64,000 bases of DNA from NCBI RefSeq assembly GCF_029168945.1, contig NC_083601.1, forward strand, positions 35,143,660 through 35,207,659. Reading direction: 5' to 3'. This DNA comes from Cannabis sativa. Its lineage: Eukaryota > Streptophyta > Magnoliopsida > Rosales > Cannabaceae. Below are positions 22,312 to 35,662 of this stretch, piece after piece (positions within the stretch are counted from its first letter, which is position 1; each line of letters opens with the position of its first letter). The position numbers and the translations under genes are program-made. Under the pieces are notes generated by a model. The model ran no database searches, was not told the DNA's origin, and saw only the letters and a list, made by a program, of their open reading frames with translations.

Positions 22312-22959
22312 TTAATCTGTAGACCTGGTCATCATCAACCTAAATTCTTCAAAATCAACGAAGCCATCACCATCCTTATCCACACCTTGGATCATTCTTC
22401 TACACTCTCCAAGACTACATTTATCACATCCAAGCCTGACCAGAACCCGTCTTAACTCCTTGGCTGAAATCTTACCGTTCTTGTCTGTATCAAAAACAAG
22501 GAAAGCATCCAAGAGGTGATCATGGTCCTCACCATCATCATCATTATCCTGCTTTTCATCAGAATTATTATCAGTAGTTCTATTATTACTATTATGATTG
22601 CAATTGATCATAACGTCCAAGAACTCATCCAAGTCTACAAACCCATCTCCATTACAGTCCATTTCTCTGACCATTCCTTCGGCCTCCTTGGTGGCAATAG
22701 ATTTATTGTAGCCGAGACATAACAGCACTTCACTGAGCTCTGATGGGGATATTTTCCCGTCACCGTTTTCGTCTATGACCTCGAAAACTCGCTTAAACTG
22801 GCTGGAGACTTCCATGGCTTCTGTGGCTGATGCATCAAGACTAGGCCAAAGTTTCCTGTTCCGCTTAGTCTTCTTACGTCCACGGATCAACCCCACTGCT
22901 CTAAGCTGCTGAAAAAGGGTTTTTGCCCTCTTTTGGAGAGCTACAAAGAAGACCAACAT
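22312..22959 (-). CDS. Calmodulin-like calcium-binding protein (CML), four EF-hands
   Basis: Single-exon gene of about 215 aa. Four canonical EF-hand loops are visible: DENGDGKISPSE (from about residue 63), DCNGDGFVDLDE (about 101), DTDKNGKISAKE (about 156) and DKDGDGFVDFEE (about 193), each with acidic residues at positions 1, 3, 5 and 12. A basic N-terminal extension (KKTKRNRK) precedes EF1, and an acidic Asn/Asp-rich linker of about 35 residues separates EF2 from EF3. The N-terminus (MLVFFVALQK) is hydrophobic but short. CMLs are plant calcium sensors that bind targets on Ca2+ loading. The extension and acidic linker resemble the extended CML35/36 and CML45/46 types, but I cannot assign one member. 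The start is the first in-frame Met; a later Met (about residue 49) would lose the basic region. Confidence 0.92.
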   Translation of the reverse strand: MLVFFVALQKRAKTLFQQLRAVGLIRGRKKTKRNRKLWPSLDASATEAMEVSSQFKRVFEVIDENGDGKISPSELSEVLLCLGYNKSIATKEAEGMVREMDCNGDGFVDLDEFLDVMINCNHNSNNRTTDNNSDEKQDNDDDGEDHDHLLDAFLVFDTDKNGKISAKELRRVLVRLGCDKCSLGECRRMIQGVDKDGDGFVDFEEFRLMMTRSTD

Positions 22960-24040
22960 AGAAAAAAGATGGAAAAAAAGTAGAGGTGGAAAACTGGAAA
23001 TGGAAGTTGGAAAGAAAATTTGTTTTTCTGAAAGTGATATAAAGAAATCTCATATATATCTCAATGCATAACTATCTACGAGAATGTAATTGTCAACAAT
23101 CCGTAGTTTTATATACTCATGGTTTGAGCCGTAGTTTACTCCTTGCTTGGAAATAAGAAAAGGGTAAGAGAGAGAAGGGGCTGTCTAGAAGCAAAGAACT
23201 GAGTCCACAATTAGTGTGTTTTGATAGAGTCTTGATGGGTGGACGCCAGCTAAAATATGATAACTGATAAGAACAGTGCCGGCATGTATCGTTTTCATTC
23301 ACAAGCCCCTTTACCAATTATGTTTGTATAATTGTAACTCTTGTGGACTCCGCAGCTCAAGGACAGAAGGAGTAACTGACTCACTTGTTTGCTTCTGCCT
23401 ATCTCGAAGTGGGTTTTGATAGATCTACAGACGGCTCCTTCTTCAATTTATCAATTATTGTGAAAAATAAGTGAGATGTGAATGTGGACCACAAATACTA
23501 TATTTGTTAAGAGACAAAAGCATCATTGCTAAAGATATTCTTCTCATGATTTTTTTTTTCTTTTTGACAAGCCTTTTTGGGGAAGGAAATTAACTCTTTG
23601 CTTACAGTTTTATGAGCATTCACTCACAGTTCATACAGAAAGGATCATTTAGAAATGACCCAAAAAAAAAAGGATGTTGAATAAGGAAATGTTGTACAGT
23701 AAAAAAAAAAAAAAACTTGTATGAAACTCGCTCTTGAAGAAAAATATATATATGTGAAAAAAAAAATAGGAAATATGAAAATAGACTACCATACAACAGA
23801 GAACTTCTGAAGACATCTATGAATGCTAAATGGAGCTATACTCCTGAATAAAACTATTGAATGAAGGTTTAGAACCACTAGCTTGCAATCAAATCCATCC
23901 CTAACTCTTCAAGCACTATTTAAGACTATATTTCCGATCATAATTATTGTAAAGCATGCGAAAGACAATGGGGTAAGTTTAGATGGCAGGAAAAAAATAT
24001 CATACACCTCAACATTTGGGTCGATCCAACCTCACCAAAA
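22960..24040. other. Intergenic region between the CML and BIG-like genes
   Basis: It holds the promoter/5' UTR of the CML gene (minus strand, just above 22959) and the 3' flank of the BIG-like gene. It has A-runs at 23661-23670 and 23701-23715. No coding feature is seen. Confidence 0.5.
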
Positions 24041-27000
24041 TCAACATGACCGAAGCAAAATAGGACCCACTGATGAACTGAGCATGTCGCTGAGGGCAGC
24101 TTGCACCTCATTTGATCCATGTTCGCAGCTTATTAAGTTTGAAAGTAGCGGAAAGAAATGAGCCAAGTTGTTTTCAAATGAAGTCTCTCCCAAACCACAT
24201 ATTGCATGAAGAGTTGCCACTATAAGAGGCGCTCGTGCTGCCAATTCTCTGCGTCTCCCAGAACCTAACGGAATCTTCCAATGGGGCTGGCCACTAGCAG
24301 ATGATTCTGATATCTGACCAAACTGTGAGCTTTCGATGTAGAACTGTAAAACCTCCTGGCAGAGACCAACAAGGTGGGACTCTACCTCAGACTCCTCATA
24401 ACTTGGAGATTTGTCCTCAATGAGATTTTGTAGCAATGTGAGGCACATCTGATAAGACTCATTTTCTAGCCGTAAAAGTGGAGGGTCTTGCATTTGGGTC
24501 ATGGAGCCAAACTCTTGTAGCTTTGAACGCAGTGTGGTGTTGCTGTTTATCTTGTGAGCATGTGATGCTACATCTTGCAATGCACTAAAGAGAACTAAGA
24601 TGTTTTTTGCTGAGAAGTGAGATCGATACATGTTATAAATCTCCATTACCGCCTGCAAGATTTAACAGCAAAAAAAGCCAATGATCAGGATGTCAACAAT
24701 ACATAACATAGCCTACACAGAAATCCACCAAGATCTAATCCATCAGAGCATTAAAATCCTGATGAAGTCAATGTTATAACAAATTTTAATTATGAAATGC
24801 ATTTGAAGAACAGGAAGCAAACTCTACCTGAATCAATAAAAGCTGAACAGCAGCCCTGCACTTAACGTCAGATATACAAGCATAAAGATGTTGGGTCCTA
24901 GATCTCTCTGAATCTTCGTCAGGAATACCAGACACAGCAGCCTCTCCATTATTCTCCCTGCTGGAAGATACTTCGATGTTTCTAACAATGGCATCCTCAC
25001 CACTTATGAAAGAGAAATCAGGTAGTGTTGAATTTGCAGCATCTTTCAATGATAAAACAACTTCTAGCCACTTCTCATCAGAAAATAGAACACCCGCATT
25101 GCTCATCAACCGAACAAAGGCAGCAATGCCAATACCAGCAAGGCTTTGGTGAGGACGCTTAATAAAGCTTACTAAAAGCGTCAAAACTTTCTTCAGAAGT
25201 GGATTGACCGTGCTATAAAATTTCACAAAAAGATCTACCACCAATTGGAGAGCCAATGTGCATGTCTCGTAGAGCCAGGCATCTTGATCAAGCTCACCAG
25301 TATCACCATCCTCTCCATCTGGTGAGTTCTCACCAGAAGGATCAATAGCATGCCGAACATAGTCAAATATTGGGAAAAGAACAGATTCGAACACACGTTC
25401 CCACAATGGTAGGGAGAACAGGTGACCGTGATTGCGTAAAGTTTCAAAAAGCACTTGCAAGGCACTCTTTCTGATTTCGGGCCTAGGGTCAAAACTAAGT
25501 TCTGACAAACCTGCAAGGAATTCAAACAAGGTAAACAACGACACTGAACATATATAGCAAAAGCAAATACTGATGCTACCAATATAATGAGAACTCTTAC
25601 CAGCCAATAAAGGAAACCAGAAATAGAGATTGTCATCCTTATCATTTATTTCCCTGTTATCTTCTTTTCCATCTTTACCAGCTTGAGGTGAATGTGGAGA
25701 ATTTAGTAAAGAGCCATCTTTGACATTGTTCCTTGCACAAGACCCAAGATCTCCCTGAGCCAGTTTTGTTGCACAGAACTGAAGAAAAGAAATAGCATTG
25801 AGGCTAATGTCTTTGTTAAATCTACTATTTGTGAATGCAACGAGACAATTCACACAATCTGTAAAGGTGGTTGTTTCAGTCTCAGTAATATATGGGAAGT
25901 AATCTCTGATAATTTTCTCAGTTATTTCAAAGGCTAAGAGTACAATGTTTTTGTGATCATCATAAGCAGCAGTTGTGAATACCTGCAGTTAATAATGATA
26001 AAAAGTATTAACAGCCTGTGAACTGTATATAAATATATATACGGATATAATTAAGGAACCATATAGCAGAGATATATGAGAGCAAACAAATTTACAGTTT
26101 CATTACCATAAACATGCTCTTCCATCCAGATTTGACATTATTGACACGAGACAGAACCATTTGTGAAACACATCTGATGATTAATTCTCTTATCTCAACC
26201 GCACTACTTTTGCGCATTACAATTACAAAAGGCTTCATGAATTCATTCTGGAAATTATAATTGGCCAACTCTTCTCTATCTAAGAATTTCATTGATAGCT
26301 GGCGCAATGAATCCATTGCAAAGATTGCAATAGAAAGGTTTTCAGAGCACCCAATCGTTACAAAGAAATCAGAGAGCACATGCCAGATACTAGACCACAC
26401 AAGCCTGATACGGTTCATATTATAGTGCCTGGGATAAGAAAAAGATCAAGTCAAAGTATACTTTGTTAACAAAAGCTGCATACATTACAAATAAACTGAA
26501 AGTATGCAAAGTAAGCTCAAGTAGATGTTACATACGCAATCTCGACAATCTTTGTAAGGCTAAAAACCCGAGGATCGGAAGCAGACCGCAACTCTTCCAT
26601 GGAGACCTTGCAGAGAGCTTTGACAAAGTCAACAATCGCCTCACTGTTCAACTTTTGACTCCGTGTGTAAATCCGATTCATTTCAGAGCTTCCAACTTGT
26701 TCCAACATGTTCAAGTTAGAAACTAAACTCGTCATCTGTTCAGAAGTGACAGAAGCATTGCTGCCAATGCCAGCACTATCATAAGAACCTCTCATCACAG
26801 TAGCAGCTGCATACTGCATCCGCCCAGGCCCCTTTTTCTTTAAAACAGGAAGGATGGTTGACTTAGTTTGTTTTGATTTATCTGACTCATTCTGTTGAAA
26901 TGCAAAAAACGTGGCATCTGGAGGAGCACCTTCTCCCAATAGATGTAGATGTTCAAACCTGGAGACACAAGTCAAAATATGCTCCCAAGCTTCCTGTAAG

Positions 27001-30000
27001 TAGTTCCCATCCTCATCTGCTATTGTCACTATTGACTAAGAACAAAATAACAAAATTCGTTAGATTTATGAAATTAAATTTTTAAGTTGATTAAAAATCC
27101 AGTAGTAAATTAATGACATAATGTTTAGTTGCATCCTGTGACAGCTTCTACATAGGAAATACTGACCTTAATTGCATCAATGTTTTTCTGCTTGATATCC
27201 GCAGGGGAGTGGAGAGAAGTAAACTTCGCTAGAGATGTGACAAAGGCATCTCTATGGGTCTTCATGGACATAACAGCGGTTACATGAATAGCATAACGAA
27301 AGCCTTCTAGACATAGAGCTATTATTACTTCATCATCACTTTGGTCAAGTGGAACACTGAAGGCAGCAAGCATAGGAGCCCAGCAGACCTCAGTCATGAA
27401 TCTCAGAATCACCACGTCTGTTGCAGCATAATAAACTGACCTGCAATTCCATAAATATAAAATTAAATGCCATTAAAATATTGCTTTATTTGCACCTGCT
27501 TTAGCTTGCAAAAAAAAAAAGAAAAACAAAGATAATAAGCTAAATCAGTTAAATTCTTACTCAGATTTGCGTGCCTTTTCTTTGAATTGCTCTTGCATGT
27601 GCCTGTAGAGATCATCACTTGTCTCCATATGCTTGTCATCCCGCTTACGGATCACAATATTCAAAATAGAATCCAATCCCAAAAGTCTATTTGGATTAAC
27701 TGATTGTATCTGTTGGGGAGCCAAATCATCTCCTTTCATTTTTATCTCATTTCTTGAAATTCTATCAAATAATGACCTCAGGTACTCCTCAGGTAAATCC
27801 TTCCCATCATCAATGCCACGATTGTTTCTTATAAAATCATCTGCTGACATCTGTATTGTTATAGTCACACATAAAGAAAAACATAAATAAACAATATCAG
27901 AAGTGTTAGCATTCTGTCTTGATATCTGATTAATGAAAATGGTACTTGTGAACTCACCTTGTTCTTTACCATAGGATTATGAGCATCTGTGTTGAGCATT
28001 ATTACAGAGTAAGCAAGGACATAGGCCGTGTCAGCACTTGTAAAAACCTTTGGATTACACTTACAATACCGCTCAGCAAACTTTTCCATGATACGATCAA
28101 TCTTCTGTGCCTCACCAGGCAGCCTAAAGCCTTGAAGAAAGGTCCTGATTGCCTCATCAAACTCCATTCCTTGAAAATCAAAGGAATCCACATACGCATG
28201 CATCACTTTTAACGACAACTCTTCTCTTTCACCAAGGTAGTCACCAATCAAAGTCTTGTTCAAATCAGAAGCATTTTTAAGAAAAGCTGCAATCTCCTCT
28301 GGTGAATTCCCCACCTTATTTGCATTAATAAGGAACTCAATCCCTTTCTTAGGTTTCCGGTTAAAAAGAGATATACCTTCCTGCCACAAGACTTACATAA
28401 GGTTCCTGGCACAATAACCAAACAATAAAATAAAAAAGAATGAATTCTCTACAATATAAGTATGCTTACCTGAAGTTCCAGCTTGTATGCCCGACGTTGC
28501 TCAATTGTCAAAGCATCAGAGGTCTCACTGGATGCTTCAGAATGAGAATCTGATCCTTCAACGGGCTCGTCACCATTTCCATTCGCAAGGGGAGGACTCC
28601 CCAGTTCAGTACTATTTTCAGCGTACTCAATTTTCTTGGTAGAATGAGGATCTGGAATACGCAACTGTTTGTTCATCCAATCTCCCATAGACTTCAAAAC
28701 AGCTACCAAGCACTTCATGGCTTCAAGCTTCATAGTTGCATCCTGAGGAGGCAATAACGTGGTGACTCCACCAGGAGGGACACCTTGTGCAGTTTTAAGA
28801 AGTCCATTAACCATCCTGGCAAGATTCAAACAACAAAAACAGGTACTTAAAATTAGATAATATTCAAGCAAGTACATCACAAAGCAATGGAACAGAAAAT
28901 AACAAAGGGAGATCAAATTTGGTATTGTTACAACTGCAAGATAGCCAGACTTTGAATCATTGTATGTCAAAGACCATGTGATATAACAAGCATGACATAA
29001 CATACCTCTCAAATATGTTCGATGAATTGACATCACAATCATAATTGATAAATATGTCTACCAAAATTTGTGAATCAAAACAGAGCTTCTCAAGAAATCG
29101 GAGCACTATCATCTTCTGCTGAAAATTAGGTTGTGCAACATTTTCCAGAACTCTGAGAACAATCATAGGGAAGAACACTCCAATTTCGGCTTTCAATCCA
29201 GCTCTAAATCTTGACACAAGACTGATAAAGATAGAGCATGATAACTGAAAAACTATCATAAGAGTTGAAGCGCTGTTCTTCAACAGTGAGAGACACAAGT
29301 ATTGCTTAATTGCACCTAAAAACCTGTTTCACATCATAATAAACAGAATATGTTAACGGGCAGGCTTCAGGAAAGATAAACCACTATCAATAATTGACAT
29401 ATGTTCCAGAGCATTAGGGAGTACTTTACTCATTAAAGGAGCAATTCAAAACCATACTTGGGAAAGGGGGGGGAAAGTGCTTTCTTAAGAGCTAGGAGTC
29501 TAGGAGAGCTCTTTCTGAAGAGTTATTAGTCTAGGACATTTAAAATAATAATTAAAAAAAAAATGATTGGCGTTTCTTCCAAAATCTAAGGAGCTGAAGT
29601 TCAAAAATCATAGAAAAGGTTTTCCCCTCCTGATCAAAAGTTAAACTAACATAAAACATTAACATCCTAAGAACAAACATTTCCAAATTCCAGCAATAGA
29701 TATGCAAAAAATCAACGACAGGACACTAACAAACATAGTTCGTTCATATACACATTCAACCTCCGATATAGATTTTGAGCACTACATACGTTTTTAACCG
29801 TAAAAAACGAAATTGAAAACTCTTGAAGACTCTACACTCTACAGACGTAACTGCATTTCTTCATCATCGTCTCACCCGCATTAACAAATACGATACCTCG
29901 TATTGCAGAAACTAATAAGTACATGTAGCAGACTTCACAAACAACAAAAACTAGAAAAGCTGATAAGTAATAATGATGATAAATCGAATACAACAGGAGA

Positions 30001-31214
30001 AATTAAGAGTACTCATGGCAGCATTAACAAATTCAAACATACCTCTCACTGGTCCGAAACACAGCCCCTGCATTCTCTAGCAAAATCTTTAACAACTCCA
30101 AGGCGACGATCTTTCCCTTCATCAACTGAGGATCCGCCAATGCCTCCTTAGGAGGCGTCTTCATGGAAAGTTTACAGAGAGCTCGGAACACCAGAAATGC
30201 ATCTCGCCGCAACTTGTTCCCAATCTGAACTTCCAAATCATCGTCTCTCTCACCCTCCCCGTCTGCCAATTCCCCCTTCCTACCTTCCAAAGCAGTCTTA
30301 TACATACTAATTTCCCAATACTTGGCATCCAACATATCCTTATCCGTTGAATCTAACAAATCTGTTGGGTTCGTCGTCTCCACCGTCGTCGTTTCGAAAG
30401 CACCGTCGTGCCCACCAAGTGTACTAGGCGTGACAGGGTTCAAAACTCCATCAATGTCCTGCATAATCTTCGTTATAAATCCTTGAACAAACATCGTCAT
30501 CGAACCATCCACATCCGACTTTTCAATTGGTTCCATGAGTTCTGCCACAACAATTGGCTGAATTGGAACCGTGGACGAGTCGGCTTCCATTCTCCTAAAC
30601 ACAATCACCAACATTTGGATCAATGATGCCTTGGCAGTGGTCTGGTTGACCACATTCTTACTCCCTAAATATATATCATAGCAAGTTCTCACAATCTGAA
30701 GCAAACAATCCCCATGAATTCGCAAAGATATCGAAGTGACTGCCGATAAGAGTGTCTTCAACACCGCAAGCTCCATCTGGTCATCGCCCAAATCGTGGCA
30801 TTTGCACACTGATTCAATCAACTTCGACAACAGCTTTCCCTCCGCTTCCCCACTAGGATCAGCCTCGCCTCTCAAGTAGCCATGGGCAATAAGCTTCTGA
30901 ACACAATCAACGGCTGGATCGGCGATCTTAAGAACGCCGGAGGAGGCGGCGTTAATCAGAGGACTGAGAATGGACTCGGAATCAGCGAGTGAGTACTCCG
31001 TCGAGCCTCCATCGTGTAAGGGGCCTGGGCCAGATGTATCTCCCTCGGAATCCGCACCTGGACTAGACTGCTGTTTGGAACTGAGCTTCTCGACAACGGA
31101 TTTGCACTCGTGAGCAAGCTTGGCATGCTTGCGCCATGATGCGTTCTTGATGATGCGGTCTAGGGCTGGGGACACCACCTGGCTCAGACGGGAATCGACT
31201 TCCGAAGAAGCCAT
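24041..31214 (-). CDS. BIG2: Brefeldin A-inhibited ARF-GEF, BIG1-3 clade
   Basis: Eleven exons (31214-30043, 29323-29006, 28815-28470, 28380-27958, 27850-27561, 27440-27167, 27035-26536, 26428-26107, 25982-25601, 25510-24828, 24652-24041) total 5322 nt and give 1773 aa with no stop; every junction uses GT..AG with matching phase. The N-terminus ([28 protein letters not shown]) and dimerisation/DCB region match large plant ARF-GEFs of the BIG2 type. The HUS-box motif [13 protein letters not shown] lies at about 484-497. The Sec7 domain spans about 620-810 with FRLPGEAQ, whose Glu (about 702) is the catalytic glutamic finger. HDS repeats fill the C-terminal half. These proteins exchange GDP for GTP on ARF GTPases at the trans-Golgi/early endosome and drive vesicle coat recruitment. 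The symbol rests on likeness to Arabidopsis BIG2; BIG1 or BIG3 remain possible. Confidence 0.93.
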
Positions 31215-31927
31215 TCCCTAAATCCTTACGAGTCGCGATTCAGTAACTCGGATCTAGAACTCAGAATTCAAAAGGTCCAATACTCGGTGAGCGACTTCCT
31301 TGGAGGAAATAGAGTTTCTAACTCGGGGTTGATCGGAGCGAGTTGACTCAGTGGCTGGTTGCCCCGTTTTGAAACGCATTAGGGAGAGAGTGGTGGGTTC
31401 GAGGGAGAGTCACAGAACGGACTGGGAGGACTCAAGATTTAGATCGACTTGTTCCGAAGAATGGATTTCCTTTCTTTTTCCTAATTAGTTTTTTAACAAT
31501 AGTCTGTATGTAGCATTATTAAAAGTCATAATTACCCTTTTTGTCTTTCTTGTCAAAATCAAATAAATAGAAGAATGAGAAATATTAGTATGGGTATTTT
31601 CGGTGTTTGGCGTTTGGAGATCTATTACTGTATTTTAAATTGGTTTAATTTTTTCCCTTTTATTTTAGATATTACATAATCGATAGAGTGATAAATAAGT
31701 TTCAGGGAACATTTTCTCGTGTCTATTTTTTTTTAAGAGAAAGCTGGATAACATTTTGTAATGCTGTATTTCTTTTTAATTTTTAGACATCCTCTAAATT
31801 TTGAATAATACAAAGAGTCAAGACTCAAGAACCTGGGCAATCAATTAATATTATGATGTGTTAAATATTAAATTCATAAATTATTATTATGATGAATGAC
31901 TAATAATTTACAAAGTGTTAGATACTA
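31215..31927. other. 5' UTR/promoter of the BIG-like gene and spacer
   Basis: The first 200-250 bp above 31214 are more GC-rich (5' UTR of the minus-strand gene, with CT/GA-rich stretches), then the DNA turns AT-rich up to the LINE target duplication at 31928. No other feature is seen. Confidence 0.5.
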
Positions 31928-31940
31928 ATACCGATATTAA
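31928..31940. repeat. LINE target-site duplication, left copy
   Basis: The 13-bp sequence ATACCGATATTAA is repeated exactly at 45284-45296, directly after the LINE poly(A) tail, so it brackets the whole nested block. Confidence 0.9.
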
Positions 31941-32868
31941 GATGGGAGCTCGTCGGGGGGTTGGTCCAGGTACGAATGTTAGTGTTCAATTTGACCCGTG
32001 GCTTGCGGATGAGTCTCAACCGTGGGTTACTTCTAGAGCTACTGGTATGGAGACGTGGACGGTTAATAATCTCATGGTGGTAGGAGAACGGGCTTGGGAT
32101 TTAGAGGTGATTTCAGATATATTCAATGACCGAGATAAAGAGATCATCATTCGAACTAATATTGATCAGGATACTCCTATGGATACTTGGTATTGGCATA
32201 AGGATCTTTATGGATTCTATACTGTGAGGGAGGCATATCGGTTGCTGCACCATTCAGAGATCACTAACACTAGTGAGTCTGAGATTAAGATATGGAAAAT
32301 TGCATGGAAGCTTCATGTCCCTCCCAAAGTGCACCAACTCATGTGGCGTGCTTTATCTGGTTGCTTGGGTACTAAGGTTCAACTTACCACCAAACATATT
32401 CCTCTAGACCAAGCTTGTCCTATGTGTAACCAGGTGCCTGAGACCATTTACCATTTGTTGGTGCAATGTTCTTTTGCACGGTCATGTTGGCATCTTTCGG
32501 TTCTAAATTGGAGTCATACGCCTATGGAGTCTTTTTGGGATTGGTTTAGCCACATTCTGCTAAAACACTCATCCACGGCCTAGGAAGAATTGCTCATGGT
32601 TCTTTGGGCAATTTGGTATGCCCGAAATGAGGTGGTTTGGCGGGACAAATCAATGTCAGCGGCGGAGGTTATTCTATTGGCAAGAGTAGCCCTTAATCAA
32701 TGGAGAAATGCTCAACAAAGGAGAATGGGGTCTCTACTTGTTCCTACGGGTTCAAGAGAGGACTTAGAGCATTGGGTGAAACCAGTTATGGAAAAGATTA
32801 AGGTTAATGTCGATGGTGCAATCTTTGCAAGTGATGGTCGATTTGGAGCGGCAGGGGTGGCTGTTGTC
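31941..32868 (+). pseudogene. LINE ORF2 fragment, upstream half (zf-RVT and start of RNase H)
   Basis: The frame opens at the LINE junction with GARRGVGPGT and FDPWLADE, the pre-zf-RVT region. The zf-RVT domain follows (VPPKVHQLMWRALSG, then C-x2-C in CPMCNQ and H-x4-C in HLLVQC). A TAG stop at 32581-32583 interrupts the frame, which continues in the same phase with LLMVLWAIWYARNEVVW. The RNase H domain begins with KVNVDGA, and the homology ends after GAAGVAVV where the next element enters. The downstream half is at 44850-45251. Confidence 0.85.
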
Positions 32869-33762
32869 CTCAAAAGTGAGTGTTTTAATATTTATACTCG
32901 CAAGTGCACGAATCGTTTCAGAATATAGTGTTCATGTAAGTGCAAGGTCGAACCCATGGGAGTTGACTAACATCAAAAGAAACTATTTCAAACAAAGTAA
33001 GAATATTCTAACCTAGCTCCAAATATTTGATGGGATTTTAGTTTTGCAAAATAAAATAAAAGACAAGTAACTAAAATACTTAAGATTAAAGATGAGTGAG
33101 TATGAAAATGATTTTCAAATAAGATGTGTAAAATAAGATTATTAAGATATTAGAATCCACAAAATGCAAGTTCAATAATATTTATAAGTATATTGATTCC
33201 CAAGTTTTAGATATAGTTGAAATAAATCTCACCATATTTTTCAAAATATATTTTTCATTTAAGTACAAGTTATTTTCAAAAAGGTAGGATTTTTCTTCAC
33301 TATAAAATGTATAATTTCTAAGCATTAAATGTGTTACAATTTAATGAAACTACACAAAATCAAAGAAACTATGTTTAGGCAAAATATAACACTTATATTC
33401 TAAGAATTAGATGTAAACAATTTAATGAAAGACATTTAATCAAAGAGTATTATATTTTTGCATAATGAAGAACTAAGTAGAAATATGCTTTAACAATCAA
33501 AAATACATGATATTGAAGATAAAAAAGACATATTTTTGATAGAAAAATCCATGAACTTTATAGCACAAATGGGAAATCAACATACAAACATAAACACTAT
33601 CTAGTTACATTTTGCTTCATCATCATCTTAATAATCTTGAAAAAAGATTAGAAGCTCATAACTAGATAAAAATTACAAAAGATAAACATACTTGACATGC
33701 TCTTCAAAGTGTAAAAATGGTAGAAAGAAAATGGTAAAAATGAAGAGTGTGGAATGGAGAAG

Positions 33763-33767
33763 TGTTT
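33763..33767. repeat. Copia target-site duplication, left copy (TGTTT)
   Basis: TGTTT precedes the first LTR at 33768 and recurs at 43826-43830 directly after the second LTR. Confidence 0.85.
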
Positions 33768-35651
33768 TGTTGGATATTATTTTACCAGGATCTTAGATCT
33801 ACTCACAAGTATGTTTATTAACATCCTAAATAAGAACTTTCTAAAACGATGAAATAAACACATATAAAGTTTAGGAAACCTTACATTGGGTGCAGCGGAA
33901 TAATATGACTCCTTCCGTTCAGATATCTAGCCCTTGATTCCTTTCTGTAGCAGAGCATTATCAATATCTGAACCTGGATCTCTTTCTCTGAATCTTTGAT
34001 GCTGAATCTCCTTTGCTGATGATCTTTCTTCACGATCTTCCTCACTATGATTGAGGTATCACTTGATGTGTGTGGGCACTACTCTAATCACTAAGAGAGG
34101 TTCGAAATATTGAGGAAGAAAAGAGAGAGAGAGTGGCGGCTAGAGAAGAGAGTGGAGGCTCAGGTTTTTCTGATTCAGAAAGTGTGTTATTTTCCTGAAG
34201 CCTTCACTATCTATTTATAGCATTCCTCTAGGGTTTGATTTGAATTATATGGCATTAAAATAATGAAAAAATCATTTAAAAAAGCTACAAAGGTGGCCGA
34301 CCATACACTTAATGGATTGGGCCTTGGGCTTTGCAATTTTGCAATTTTAACACCTTTTGTATCTGATTTTCTCAAAAATGCCAATTTCCTAATTCAATCA
34401 TTTAAATGCCAATTCTAACTATTTAATAACTATAAATAATTATTAAATAATATTGTCATTTATCATATTTATTAATTGAACCATACAAAGTATCATAATT
34501 AACAAATATGCCCCTATAAACTCTTTCTTTACAATTTCGCCATTACTTAGTGAAAATTTCACAAATAGACATAGTCTAACTTGTGAATTATAATTGATTA
34601 ATCAAAACCAATTACATGAGTCTTACAAGCAATATTATCTCAACTAGTGGGGGGACCATGGGTCTATATAACCGAGCTTCCAATAAGTAGATCAAGAATT
34701 TAACACTAAAATTCACTAACTTATTAATTCTTCGTTGAATCCACGCATAGAACTTAGAATTGCACTCTCAGTATATAGAATGCTCTATATGTTCCACCAT
34801 ATAGACACATCATTAGTTATCCATTGTTATAATCCTAATTTGATCAATGATCCTCTATATGAATGATCTACACCTGTAAAGTGGATTAAATTACCGTTAC
34901 ACCCTACAATGTATTTATTCCTTAAAACACTTGACCCCGTATAAATGATATTTCAGCTAATGTGAAATGAGTACTCCACCATTTATGTTCGTTTGGTCAA
35001 GCTCGAAGGAGATCATCCTTTGCTTACTATTCGCCAGATAGAAGCTATAGATTCCATGTTTATGCTAGCGCTCCCACTCAATTGCACTACCGTGTTCCCA
35101 AAATGTACGTATCACCCTGACCTAAAAGTAGGCTTAACTAACAAATCAAAGAACACGAATAGCCTTTCAAGATTGAGCCTAATCATATCAGGATTAAGAT
35201 CATTTGATCTAGGATCAACTAGGCGATATTGACTTGAATAGATATTACGGTAAGTTTAATAAATCTAAGTCAAAGTTCAATATCGGTCCCTTCCGATGCA
35301 TACTCCATGCATCCAACCTGAGCTTTACTTTAACCAATGCTCTGGAAAGAACATAGTATTTCTCCAAATACAAGTAAACTCTTGTTGTAGATTATCATAT
35401 CAGTAAAACCCTATGTCTGATAAATCTAGGAAACTTTATTCACATAGTCATGTTTACTTTCCAATGTGTTGACGACACAATAAACAGGATCAAGTATGTG
35501 AAAAGGGTTTCAGATGAATTTATACATTATGTACATATAATCATGAAATAAATCATGTGAACCATGCAACATTAAATGTTATTCTGATCTATATTAATAA
35601 GTAAATCTGATTATATTGAAATGAGTTTTATTTAGGGCATAAAACCCAACA
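33768..35651 (-). repeat. 3' LTR of the Copia element
   Basis: Begins TGTTGGATATTATTTTACC and ends GGGCATAAAACCCAACA (TG..CA). By eye it differs from the partner LTR at about six small sites, for example TTATTTTCC/TTTTTCC near 34190, TATCTGA/TATACGA near 34370, CACCTGTAAAGTGG/CACTGTAAAGGG near 34872 and CAATTGCACTA/GAATTGCCTTCTA near 35080. Confidence 0.93.
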
Positions 35652-35662
35652 AACTCCCACTT
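35652..35662 (-). other. Polypurine tract of the Copia element
   Basis: On the minus strand AAGTGGGAGTT directly precedes the TGTTGGG start of the 3' LTR, the usual place for plus-strand priming. Confidence 0.7.

Noticed and set aside
28449..29042. Longer BIG-gene frames reading through introns
   Set aside because: They run past GT donors and lose similarity; phase-consistent splicing at 29006, 28815 and 28470 gives a continuous ARF-GEF.
30033..30626. Plus-strand frames across the first BIG exon
   Set aside because: Antisense shadows of a well-supported coding exon.
34993..35232. An 80-codon protein gene present twice (also 43163-43405)
   Set aside because: Both frames lie inside the two LTR copies of the Copia element, so the duplication reflects the LTRs, and the frames differ by small indels.
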